Below, piece after piece: positions 36,483 through 48,244 of a DNA stretch of 64,000 bases. The stretch's first letter is position 1. The number at the start of each line of letters is the position of its first letter. A program made the translations under genes and the position numbers. Location of the stretch: positions 2,232,001 through 2,296,000 of the forward strand of contig JAWZSP010000005.1 in NCBI GenBank assembly GCA_034401135.1, read 5' to 3'. The notes under the pieces are model-generated. The model had not been told where the DNA came from. It saw only the letters and a list, made by a program, of their open reading frames with translations, and searched no databases. The stretch comes from Volutella citrinella. Its lineage: Eukaryota; Ascomycota; Sordariomycetes; Hypocreales; Nectriaceae.

Positions 36483-37445
36483 GCTGGGCTGGCTCGTATG
36501 GTACAGAACCATATCCAGAGGGGCGTTGAGGGAGGGGTAAATGCTGGCTGGCATCGGGTTGCATCGTGACTGCATGCGAGGTCATTTTCATGGGCGCGAT
36601 TCTCTTACCCAAAGGCAGTGTCATAGATCTGTTTCAGGCGGCATCTCGCATGCTTTACAACCCTTGATGGAACATGCGGAGGTGTACCACGATGGGCGGC
36701 ATTTTAGAAGCGAGAAGAATTCTCACGAGTCGGCTAGGTTGTTGCTGGAGTTGGATGTGGGGGCGTTGTTTGGTTTGGGAACTATTTTTCAGGTCACCGT
36801 TAGTGGCAGCCGAGGGCCAGGCCGGAGCTCAGCACTGATCACGAACTCTGGAGCAAGGTCAATTTTTCCTCTCATTTTTTATTCGCTACTTTCAACATAG
36901 AGGCTGGATCGGGATAATGATCCTCTGGTGGTTCTGGGGATTCCGGACGCTTGACAAAAGCTGGATTAGGATTGGGAGCGAAGATCAAACCGTCGCCATT
37001 TGCGACGTCACAGACATGGGCTCTACTAGTAATTTCGAACAAGACGAAGCGTGCTAGGAGTCAATTGACACGTGAATCATACACATGTGTTGCGCCGAGT
37101 TCGCTTATCAAGCAAGTGCCGAGAAATAACATCGCGTTTCAGATGCCTCCATTTGGACGAACGGAGGCTTGGGCCAGTTTCCGGCGTGTCAACCCTTGAG
37201 GCCCCGCGGCGGAGGCTGATACGGTCCATGTTCCGGCCGCTCGGCCCCGCCTGTGGGGCCGGTCGTCTAAGCTTAGGAATAGAGCAGTGACGTCCCAAAC
37301 GCAACGGTTTCATCCCATGTTCTGACGCAAAACAAACTCCTTGTGAGCCCCTCGCCTACAGATAGAAGTTCCGCAACTGACACGAACCCTTGGGGAATCT
37401 CAATTGATCGCAAAACATAAATAGCCCGCCATCTCGCGAATCTCT
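36483..37445. other. 3' flank of bHLH gene and promoter-like stretch
   Basis: The left part is bHLH 3' UTR and has no coding frame. The right end, about 37410-37445, contains an ATAAATA element (37418-37424) followed by a CATC/CAAC-rich stretch that looks like a fungal core promoter and 5' leader, although no convincing protein follows it. Confidence 0.4.
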
Positions 37446-37571
37446 ATGGACTTCATCAGCATCAACACTCAACCAACTCCAGCTCGAGCAGGTTCTCAGC
37501 CACCACTTCCACGCTCACAGAGAGGCCAGGAGCCCCTGTGTTCGTGTGCCAAAAACATGGACATCACATGA
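37446..37571 (+). other. 41-codon ORF after a TATA-like element
   Basis: The first ATG after the ATAAATA element at 37418 opens a 41-residue frame beginning MDFISINTQPTPARAG and ending with CSCAKNMDIT. It is Pro/Ser/Gln-rich with no hydrophobic signal. It may be a real micropeptide, an upstream ORF, the first exon of an unresolved gene, or simply leader sequence read through. No family is recognised, and it is listed only because its promoter context is better than that of most short frames. Confidence 0.25.
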
Positions 37572-37686
37572 ACTCCCCGCCTCGGGGCCCCGGCCGACCT
37601 CGCCAAGAAAAGGTCAAGCCGGAACGCCAACTCGACCTCGCCCACTCCCTCACCTCAGCAGGCCTGGGGAGGCCAGCGGTTATGAC

Positions 37687-37940
37687 CTGCTGTTCTGGAT
37701 AACAGCATATAGGGTTAACGGCCTGGAGCCGGCCGCCTTCACGGGCCCGTCTGCTGTTACTGGATTAACAGCCCAACGGGTCCATGGCTGGGGGAGTCGC
37801 CGACGGCCAAACGCCCGTCTGCTGTTCTGGACAACAGCCCAACGGGTCAGCGGCCTGAGGCTAGCGGTTATGGCCCGCCTGCTGTTCTGGATAACAGCCC
37901 ACCGGGCCAACGGCCTGGAGCCGGCCGCGTTCATGGGGAG
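37687..37940. repeat. four tandem copies of a palindrome-bearing repeat
   Basis: Four degenerate units of 60-68 bp begin at 37687, 37751, 37819 and 37879. Each starts with CTGCTGTT, a short spacer, then AACAGC, so it contains a CTGTT/AACAG inverted repeat able to form a hairpin. Units 1, 3 and 4 continue with a GGGTNAACGGCCTGGAG-like segment, and units 1 and 4 share a GCCGGCCGC stretch. AGCGGTTATG precedes units 1 and 4. On the plus strand units 1, 3 and 4 are in one frame and would encode LLFWITA-type repeats. On the minus strand they give RWAVIQNSRR-type repeats. Whether either is translated is unknown. Confidence 0.75.
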
Positions 37941-38754
37941 GCCGATGTGCGCCCGGGTGCTGCGCGCCCGAGCTGCACGCTGGCGTCGCCGCCGCTGGAA
38001 CACTTCTTCGCCGACAAAAGGCCCAGCCAACATGCCGCGGGCGGCACACCGGCGAGAGCTCATTCACCCGCGGCTGGCCGCCCATGAGTCTTCCCTCGGA
38101 CATACTATCAACACCATACGGGGAGGCTGCGATAGGATATGGGATGTGGACGGATACTTTTGGGGGGCCACGGTTTGGAGGCGGCTGTTGGATGGATAGG
38201 GGCAGAATGATGATGATGATAAACACGACGACGACGACACCGAGGATCCAGTGAGAGAGGCATGGATACTAGATGATGGGGATTTTTAATCAAATAATGT
38301 TTGATTACTTTGCTTCTCGATACTGTTGTGAATTTTGACCATGCTAAATAGGTAATGATAATACTTTTAATGCTATCTTAATGTAAGCCGTTCCAGACCT
38401 GTGATGGAGTCGGGAGGAGCCAATGGACATTGCTAGACTTCGTTTCTAACACCCTTGTAAGGGTTGGGGCTGCGTCTTTTTGGAAAGGAGTCGAAAATCT
38501 GGACTGCCGTCGACATTGCGGCGCGCTAGCAAGGCTTCAGGAACCCTGGCTGAAACGAGAACTACATAGCCGGCGGCCACTACTGGAAAAGGGCGAACGC
38601 TGAACGGCGCGGGGGAGCAGTGCAGGAACCCAGCTGATGAAATCATGTCGACATTGTGTCGATATTGTGATCGTAAGACATTTCGATTGGAATGGCTAAT
38701 GGTAATGGCAGATGATGTGTATTTAACGGCAACAAATGTAATTGGCCATTCATT
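37941..38754. other. non-coding flank with microsatellites
   Basis: Contains GATGATGATGAT and ACGACGACGAC runs near 38206-38240, and an AT-rich section at about 38285-38385. No gene is recognised. A frame open from the repeat region (37546-38199) ends here but has a GTG start and no codon bias outside the repeats. The right end is the 3' UTR of the Per1-like gene. Confidence 0.45.
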
Positions 38755-39890
38755 TTACTTCTTCAGCCTTTGGCTCTCCTCCATCATGTCTTTAGAGTCT
38801 CTCACCAAAAAGCTGTATGGCAATTAGCCCAGCCCGAATGCTGTGGAACGTCGGGACTTACTTGTACATCAGCACCGTGGGGCCGATAGTCATGAGGTGC
38901 CACATGCTATGAGCGTCGATGGAGCCGAACCACGGGGGGAAGTCAAACAGCTCCATGCTCATGGCGCAAAGGACCCAAGCGACCACGAAACCTGGCACCA
39001 TATCCCAAAGACGGTTCGATTTTCGGTATCGGGTGAAACTGAACCAGGTCCAGAGAATGTTCTGGATAATGCCGACGGCCACATTGGCAGCCATGTTGTA
39101 TGTGTAATCCCAACGCACAAACTTGAGGAACAGAACGTGGCACGTGTAGAGGGAGATGCAGAGCAGGGTCCAGGCGCGAAGGACAGACTGTCTGCGCGGA
39201 GTGCGCTTGTCGAGGCGGAACACGCGGACGCACGTGTAGTAGGTGCCGTAGAGGACGTTGGCGCCGGCCGCGAAGTAGTCGAGTTCTTCGGTGGCGGAGA
39301 AATCGCGGGTGTGGAAGATGGCGCTGAAGACCCACGACGCTATGCCGATGCCAGATAGCCAGACGTAAAACGGCCGGAGGGTGTATCCCACGGGGATGTT
39401 GGCCTGGATCTTCCTCAGACCATCCCAGTGTGCCCACAGGTTACCGAGAGACCAGAGGACGCTCAGAGGCTCCTGCATACCCAGAAGACGGTAGAAGGGC
39501 CATTTCCCATGAAACTGCTCAACCTTGAGGCCCTTTTCGATGCGCTGGTTGGTGACGATGTGTTGGCAGGCGTAGTCGCATTCGCTATCGCAGGACCAGA
39601 AGAGGAGGCGGCGAAGCATAGCTGTGCGGGAGGCGAGGCACAAGTTAGCCAGCTGGCAGTACGGACATGCGACGAGAAGCGCACGCGGGGTTGGGGACAA
39701 TTCAGAACATACGGATCGGCGTTTGGGGCTTCCCATCGGCGCAGTTCTCAGCGCGACAGACTCGGAGACATTCCTTGAACTCGGGGAGGCGGTCGCCGAC
39801 GGAAGCCTGGGCGGTGGTGGCGAAGACGGCGACGACCAGGGCCAGGACGAGGACCCGAGGCCACAGCCGCGCCCTCGAGAAAGAAGGCAT
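38755..39890 (-). CDS. PER1: Per1/PGAP3 GPI-phospholipid remodelling protein
   Basis: Three exons (39890-39713, 39621-38862, 38812-38755) encode 331 residues. Per1/PGAP3 proteins are ER/Golgi membrane enzymes needed to remove the sn-2 acyl chain of GPI anchors before lipid remodelling. A signal peptide (about residues 1-29) is followed by a Cys-rich luminal part (FKECLRVCRAENC, then SCDSECDYACQ) and about seven hydrophobic segments, as the family expects. Conserved blocks include QFHGKWPF, FSAIFHTRD, EELDYF and SIDAHSMWHL. Exon 1 joins as TPI-P-MLRRLLFW. The terminal 58-bp exon adds FLVRDSKDMMEESQRLKK; without splicing, the frame would stop inside the GTAAGT donor just after MYK. The gene is divergent from MPS1 across 1.2 kb. 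Confidence 0.93.
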
Positions 39891-41084
39891 TACGGGTGCA
39901 TCGACCGGAGGGAGAGGGGGGGAGAAACTGCGGGGAGTCGAGGGAAAGAATGGAGGGCCGCCGTGGCAGAGGAAGAAGTAAAGTGAAGTAAAGATCTGGA
40001 CACCGAATCGATGTGGAGGGGGACAATGGACGGGATGCTGCCGGAGTCCGCCCAGGTACCTGCCACACCAATAGTGGACTCCAGAACTAAAACGGCAGCC
40101 AGCCGCCCCGGGGGTAGTCTGGACTCTGGAGGCGCTAGGGAGGTCCCTGAGCTGCGACCAGGCGCTCTGATTGGCCAGAGTTCTGGGCTTTGGTCGATTG
40201 CTCCAGAGCTCCAGTGGGCGATTGGGCCCTAGCAAACCAAAAGGGTGTCACTCTGGACGGGGATGTATGGACGGGGATGGCGATATTTTATGCATAGCTG
40301 TCCAATAATCACTCCGACGCAGAGGAGATAACATGACCTTCATCGTGAGTGCCCTTGCGTTTGTGGCATGCATTGCAGTTCAGCCACATTATCATCCTGG
40401 GCCTAGCATCCGCCTGGGTGGCCGCCACATATCACTGGATACTTTATGGCTTCTCGTCCAGACGCATAGAGTAATCTGGGCTGCGCATGGTGAACCTAAG
40501 TATAGTGAATCTCGCTCGAATACCCGCGCGACCGTTCATCGAAAGCTTGATAGATGCCTGCAAGTGACAAATGCCCGCATTGATAGGCGGAGCTGTCTGT
40601 CATGCATAGCGGCCCAAGTTGGAGACTTCGGATGAAGGCGTTTGCACGTTTCAGATGTTCAAGCTCATCTCGTGGAATAAAAACCTGCCAATTGAGCTAT
40701 GATATAAAGATTGCTCCAGATGGACGAGCAACTTAGTATCAAGTCCACTACTAAGAAGTGTTGGAGAACAAAGTGCTTGTACTGCTCCATCGGAGCCCTT
40801 GGCTTTGACATTCGAGAATGCGTTGCCCTGGTGACGGGGCTGCACCTGATTGGCTGGACACACCCCTGCCCAAAATACAGCTCTGCCCATCAACCAACCC
40901 TCCAAGACGATGCATCCTAACGCGCCGCATGAACCAAATTTCTGGTAATTCTGCTGTCACCCAAACAATGGCTCTGCCCGACACGTAATACATATCTTAC
41001 ACCTCGCCGAAAACCTGTTCCAAAAGCCAGGCAACTCGGTCGTTTAATCACGCCTACGCGGTGCGCGTCTCGACCATCAATAAC
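39891..41084. other. divergent promoter region PER1/MPS1
   Basis: Lies between the start codons of PER1 (-) and MPS1 (+). The frames present are short. The right end carries the MPS1 leader. No named regulatory site is claimed. Confidence 0.5.
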
Positions 41085-43773
41085 ATGGCGACTGCTTCGC
41101 CAACACCCATGGGCGGTGGGCTCGTTCGCCGCACATCCCAGCGACAGGCTCTCCGACGCCTCCCGTCGAGGTCAGGTATTAACCGGACCGATGCCCAGCA
41201 GCCTCCCGCTGTCGCTGCCGCCCAGCACCAACAGCCGCAGCAATTCCACGATGACAGCTCCGAGGACGAAATCCCGGTACCAATGAAGCTCAGTGCTCTC
41301 ACCAAGGCGCTCCTCAATGATGGCGCCCCTGAAAATCCCCGACAGGCTGAGCAGGGCTCATCGCCTCCACGAACAAGAAGGCGTACCAGTGCCTTGAACG
41401 CGTCGACCTCTTCTGCCTCCGACTATCGACGACACCTTAGGTCTGGTAGCGTCCAGCTCGAGGGCAGGTCCTCGAAGCCAAACAGCCCAGCTGGTAGCCG
41501 AGAACCGAGCCCGGTTCGAAGGAGAGTAGTTCGTCTCAGCAACACCCCCCAGAGCCTCAACCAGATGCACCCCGTCAAGAGGCGATCCACGTCAATTTCC
41601 CGACCTGGACAACAATCCCGACCCCAGAGCCGACCGGAGAGTCGATCGGCTAGCCAAGAGCAGTCCTCGGAGGAGCAACTCGAGCCCCAGCCGGATGTCA
41701 ACACACCCGGCCAGGGAGCGCGTGTGGTCCGGATCGCAGCTGGCTCATCTGGAAACCGCAGCCGTGTGGGCTCAATGGGACCTTCGTCCGGCCGGTCTCA
41801 CCAGGAGCGCTCCATGATGGATCAATCCGGCGTCGAGATGCAAAACGACCAGCCAGAGGAGCCTGCGACTGTCGCGCGCAACCCTCCTCCTTTTAGCCAC
41901 GGGAGTATTTCTCGATATCCGTCAACCGGAACCCGTAACCGGTCGGACGAGAACCCCAATCTCCAGAGCTCCATGCGCGTCAAGCGGGTAGGAAAGGTGG
42001 CAGGAAGTTTCCTCAGTGGCCCTGCCCGACGGGGTCGCCGGAGACAGAGCGAGGAGGAGGGGGAGGTTAACCTCGATGGCGAACCCATCGGATCTGGCCA
42101 GGAGCTAGAGAGCCAACCAGTGGAGGATCTTCGTGATGGAAACCACTACTTCAATTCGGGCAGCCCAGTTAGTGGCAACGCAGCTGCCAGGGTTCACCGA
42201 CGACATATCTCCAGCATCGACCTTCGCAATGGCTCTGCGCGGAACTCCCCGATGGAGCCATCCTCTCGAGATCGCTCACCGCAAGAGCAAATTCCTGAAC
42301 CAGAGCCAGCCCCCGCATCAGAGCAAGAGGTACACGCTGAAGAGCCTATGGATATTCCTTATAGACGGCCTAGCTCACGCCCCGAGATTCCATCAACTCG
42401 CGACCAGGAAAACAATATCTTAGCCAGCTGTAGACGGCCAAAGTCCGCTGCCGAACAAGTCCTCGAGAAGGCGAAGCAACCTACATCTGTGGACGCACGC
42501 GCTGCCAAGACGGCTTCGCCAGACCGCAAGCCGCTCGCCAGCGTAGCTCGAAACACTCCACATCGAGCAGCTCCTCCGCCACCGCCCAAGATGTCCGTGT
42601 TGGACGTCGCCACGAGCACAGCGGGCGCGGCGACGACAACCCAAGCCAAGCAGAGGCGAAACATTTTGAAGGTGAACAACAAGGCATATACACGACTAGA
42701 AGTGCTCGGCCGAGGTGGAAGCGGCAAGGTGTACCGGGTCACAGCGGAGAATGGCAAGATGCTTGCCTTGAAACGAGTTTCGCTGGAGAACGCCGACCCG
42801 ACCACCATCAAGGGCTTCAAAGGAGAGATTGATCTTCTCCAAAAGCTCTCCGGGGTGGAGCGCGTCATCCAGCTGATTGACTTTGAACTGAACAACGAGA
42901 AGCAGATGCTGACAGTGGTAAGTTTGCCGGGACATGTTACGTTCTCGATTCACAACTAACGGGGAGCAGGTCATGGAAATGGGCGAAGTTGATTTCCAAA
43001 AGGTGTTTCAATCTCGCCACAACCAAGAGACAGCCAAACTTGACCCTGTGTTTGTGCGGTTCTACTGGAAAGAGATGCTGGAGTGCCTCAAGTCGATTCA
43101 TGAGCACGACATTGTGCACTCGGACTTGAAACCAGCCAATTTCGTCCTGGTAAAGGGTCAGATGAAGCTGATTGACTTTGGCATTGCTGGTGCTATCCAA
43201 ACCGACGAGACAGTCAACGTACACAGGGAGACCAACGTTGGCACCCCCAACTACATGTCACCCGAGTCGCTCATGGACTCCAACAACGCCCATGGAGGCC
43301 GTGTGCCCGGGCGCCCCAAGCTCATGAGGATCGGCAAACCGAGTGATATTTGGTCTCTTGGTTGCATCCTGTACCAGCTTGTGTATGGCACACCTCCCTT
43401 TGGCCACATTCCCAATCAAATGGCTAGGTGTCAGGCCATTATCAACTGGAACCATGAGATTGAATTTCACGCTCATGGCATGGGCGGTGTAGCCGTGCCG
43501 CCTTCGCTTCTCCGGACCATGAAGCGATGCCTGAACCGAGACGTCCACATGCGCCCAACATGCGAGGAACTTTTGCACCAGACTGATCCCTTTTTGTACC
43601 CCATGGAATTGAGCGACAAGGCCCTCCCCATGGACGAGGAGCTGCTGGGCAGAATCATCCAGAGCGTCGTGACAAGATGTCGCGAGCGCATGCCAACCGA
43701 AGCTGAAAGCGTGAGTGTCTGGCCACAGGCTTATTGGGCCAGTGTTAAGAAGGCCATGGCCAACAGGATGTGA
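41085..43773 (+). CDS. MPS1: Mps1/Mph1 (TTK) dual-specificity checkpoint kinase
   Basis: Exons 41085-42917 and 42970-43773 (52-bp intron, GTAAGT/GCAG, branch CTAAC) encode 878 residues. Mps1 phosphorylates kinetochore Knl1/Spc7 to start the spindle assembly checkpoint and acts in spindle-pole duplication in yeast. The first 520 or so residues are Ser/Arg/Pro-rich and probably disordered, and should hold localisation and regulatory sites. The kinase domain starts near residue 534 with LGRGGSGKVY and ALKRVS. Exon 2 carries HSDLKPAN (catalytic Asp near 663), IDFG (near 680) and the activation segment GTPNYMSPES, which is typical of Mps1. The C-terminal AYWASVKKAMANRM is a short tail. The ATG at 41085 is the first in frame; a GTG at 41061 is not used. 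Confidence 0.95.
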
Positions 43774-44247
43774 GAGACGGAGGGGATCGACTGCTTGCTT
43801 TTGTGCTTGAATAATGACATATTATGACGACGGGAGCTGCTTTCTTCAAGCTGGAAAAAGCACTTGACGACCTTTGGACTTTTATTGGAGAGAGCATTTA
43901 TTATAGCTTGGTGTTGGGGAGTATCATTCTTGTCTGTCCTTGCCGATTTGGCACATGTATTCACAGCCTAATCACCTTACAACTGGATCGAATGCGCGCA
44001 TATCAAGGCGTTTAGGTTGAAGTCTCGCACTGAAGCGAGTGCTCGAAATCAAGATTTTTAAAGCGTTGGTTTGATCAGACATTTTGTCTTGTTTGTGTGT
44101 TTGTGTGTGAATTTTTATCATATATTGTACAGCCAGCTGTCAGCTGGGAGGTGGTACAGCGCCCCAAGACATTGAATACTTGTTATTTGTACACGGCCAG
44201 TTCACACGCTCCTCCAGTGTCTCCTCGTACTTTTGGTAGTCAAAAAT
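43774..44247. other. 3' region between convergent genes
   Basis: A 474-bp gap between the MPS1 (+) and bL21m (-) stop codons. It contains a TTTGTGTG run near 44090-44110. No gene is recognised. Confidence 0.5.
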
Positions 44248-44898
44248 CTACTCGGTGGCCCCCCCAATGTCCTCGACGTCGTTGATGTTGAGCTCCGAGA
44301 TCCTCAGAATGGTGTAGCGGTGCTTGCTCTTGGCCTGTCTCTTTCTCCTCTGCCTCCGCTTCTTCTTGATCTTGATGCGGAGCGGCTCGGACTCGGTGCC
44401 GAGGACGGTGGCGCGGCACTCAAAGACGCGGTCGTCAATGTGCGGCGCACCCTTCATGGTGTAGTCCCTGCTGCCGAGGACGCTGGCGCGGTTGAGGCGC
44501 AGGATGTCGCCGGGGAGGACGCCGGGCATGCGGAAGGGAAGGCGGATCTGGTCGCCCTCCTGGACGAGGTAGGGGAAGCCGTGGATGTGGACGGTGATGT
44601 AGTGGCCGGGCTGAGCCGCGAGGAAGGGCAGGAGGTTGCGGACGGAGTCGGCGATGGGGGTCGGGGGCGGCGCCGGATGGCTCTTCTTGAAAGCTATGGG
44701 CCGCGCCTCGGCGTCGCTTGGGTTGGCGGCATTGTTGGGGTGGCGCTGGTTGACGGGCTCGACAATGGGCGAGGTGTTTGTGAATGCGCGAGCGGCGCCG
44801 GCACGGATGGGCAGGGCGACGGACGAAAAGGAGGACGGGACGAGGCGCGCGCTGGGGGCGCGGAGCTCCAGTACGGAGCGGAGGAATGCCCTGCTCAT
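44248..44898 (-). CDS. MRPL49: mitochondrial large-subunit ribosomal protein bL21m
   Basis: A single-exon protein of 216 residues, part of the large subunit of the mitochondrial ribosome (yeast Mrpl49). The N-terminus MSRAFLRSVLELRAPSARLV is rich in Arg, Ser and Leu and lacks acids, a good mitochondrial presequence. The bL21 core has HYITVHIHGFPYLVQEGD, an IRLPF-then-PGDILRL block, and the basic KIKKKRRQRRKR tail segment near the end that contacts rRNA. The final residues LRISELNINDVE are characteristic of the fungal proteins. An in-frame ATG at 44955 would add 19 residues (MSHNPTSSSAH...). The internal Met is preferred because the targeting sequence then begins at once, but the longer form is not excluded. 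Confidence 0.9.
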   Translation of the reverse strand: MSRAFLRSVLELRAPSARLVPSSFSSVALPIRAGAARAFTNTSPIVEPVNQRHPNNAANPSDAEARPIAFKKSHPAPPPTPIADSVRNLLPFLAAQPGHYITVHIHGFPYLVQEGDQIRLPFRMPGVLPGDILRLNRASVLGSRDYTMKGAPHIDDRVFECRATVLGTESEPLRIKIKKKRRQRRKRQAKSKHRYTILRISELNINDVEDIGGATE

Positions 44899-45963
44899 GG
44901 TAGACCGCAGTGCCGTGTGGGCGTGGGCACTGGAGCTGGTCGGGTTATGGGACAATGGCAGCGAGGAGCTTGGAGTAGGTCGGTCGTGTGTCGATGCTCA
45001 GAAAAGTTGATGAGCCCAGACTGGTTGGTGGTTGACCGGATTAGTGTAGCGCCGACATCCGAGACTCCGATACCCAAGAGCTGCACGCAACGCATGAGTT
45101 GCAGAGTCTGCAAACAGAAACTCGAACTTGCAGTGATTTATATCTAAAGCGAATCAAACTCGATAGTAGTTGATATTATGATGTAAATTTTAGGCATTTG
45201 TTTCCAAATCAGTTTCTTCTTTGTACGCTCTGCAGCCAGCGTCTTGTTCTCCTCGTCGCAGCAAGCACCAATCTGCATAGAGCTGACCTATCCTTTCCAT
45301 CTAGTCAGCCACACCATCACAGCTTAGGCACTAAGCAATTGGGTGCCTGGGAAGAAGACTTCAATCCGTGAACAGCCCAACGACTCATGCTGGGCCGGCA
45401 GATATGGCGAGAGTAGATTGGCAGAACGCCAATTGGTACCTGGCGGCGGTGTCGCCGGGCCCACAAGCTTCCCGCCCTGGGGCTGGTGCGGCTGGTTGGC
45501 CGGCCGGCAAGCTGGACCCCAAAGAAAAATAGAATATTCGCCAGCCCGACGCATTACCGTAATGGGCAGCCAGGAAGCCGGCATGTTTGCACCTGGCGTG
45601 CCACGTTCCATTGGTAGTCTTAGGGGTCCACGGGTCCCTGTGGCGGGGGAGCTAAGTGGCGCTAGCGCTGCGTTGCACAGCGCGTTGTGCCGCCCTGGGG
45701 CCCGCTCCGGGTGGCCAAACAAAGAGGCCCAGCGGCTGAAAAGGCTGCAAAGCCTGAGGACGCACCTGCCTTGCCGCTGAGAAGCGGGCGGTGACGGCGA
45801 TAAATTATTTTCTGCCCAAAACCAGACTAACAAAATCGTATCGCCCGCCTGTTTTTGGTCGCTTGCGACAGACTCCTCTCTCTCCGAATCCCTTCACCTT
45901 CCCACAGAAAAACACCGTCACCTCTTCCCTTTTATTTCCCTGCCCCTTATACCACCGGACAAT
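44899..45963. other. divergent promoter region bL21m/PRMT1
   Basis: About 1.07 kb between two divergent housekeeping starts. The last 100 bases are strongly C/T-rich and form the PRMT1 leader. Overlapping frames at 45324-45833 on both strands look like chance. Confidence 0.5.
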
Positions 45964-47480
<1,517 letters not shown>

Positions 47481-48244
47481 GCGCAAGCAAGCAAGACTGC
47501 AATGGGCTGTTACGCCTTAATGACGGACATGATGGGACATGGTGTTTAAAAAACGCGGGAAGTGGAACTAGAGCCCCCGTTTCCCGAGTCCCCCTGGGTT
47601 GGGATGGGAAACTAGGGGCGCCGCCGTGCGGAGGATTGTCAGATGAGCATCTATCTATCTATCTGATGAGTTGGTTGGCAGAGTTTTTTTGCACAGGCTG
47701 GCCGGCGTCTTCGCAGAACGCATTTGCAGGGAAATCATGCATCTTGGTAGATAAAAAGCGCGGGAGCTTGGCAGGTTGACGACCCGTTATGAGTGATACC
47801 ATTAAAGAGAACCAGCACTCCGGAGCCGCCTAGTCAATAGATCATTTTCTTGAACTTGGGATGACCTTGCCTTGTACCGTCTGGCCATGTGTTTGCGTAT
47901 AATTCTTTCCACGACCTGGTATATCATTCTTTCCAGGGTCCTGGAATGGGGTAGAGTAAGTACGTGCACACTCGCTGTCACTTCAAGAACATATCACAAA
48001 ATGGCCCAAATGTTTGGAAATAATAATAAAACCTCATTTATCGTTAATCCGGGCTGAGCATTTCGCTCATCTTGTGCTCGGGATACTTTTTGATATCGCT
48101 CGACATTGATAACCGCCCCAAAACGGCGCGAGATAATCGCGCCTTGGTATTCTCATGTGCTTTTTTGGGTTTCTATCCGCCCAGCACTCAGACCAGGCCA
48201 GCTTTTGTACCGGGGAAGGTGGTCCAACAACGGGTGCAATCTAC
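47481..48244. other. 3' region between convergent genes
   Basis: Between the PRMT1 (+) and phosphoacetylglucosamine mutase (-) stops. It includes a short TCTA microsatellite (four or so repeats) near 47650-47663. No gene is recognised. Confidence 0.5.

Noticed and set aside
44233..45147. Plus-strand open frame of 304 codons opposite bL21m
   Set aside because: The bL21m protein on the other strand is a clear family match, and this frame is Gly/Val/Ala-rich shadow.
45324..45833. Overlapping open frames on both strands between bL21m and PRMT1
   Set aside because: The two frames mirror each other in a promoter region and resemble nothing known.
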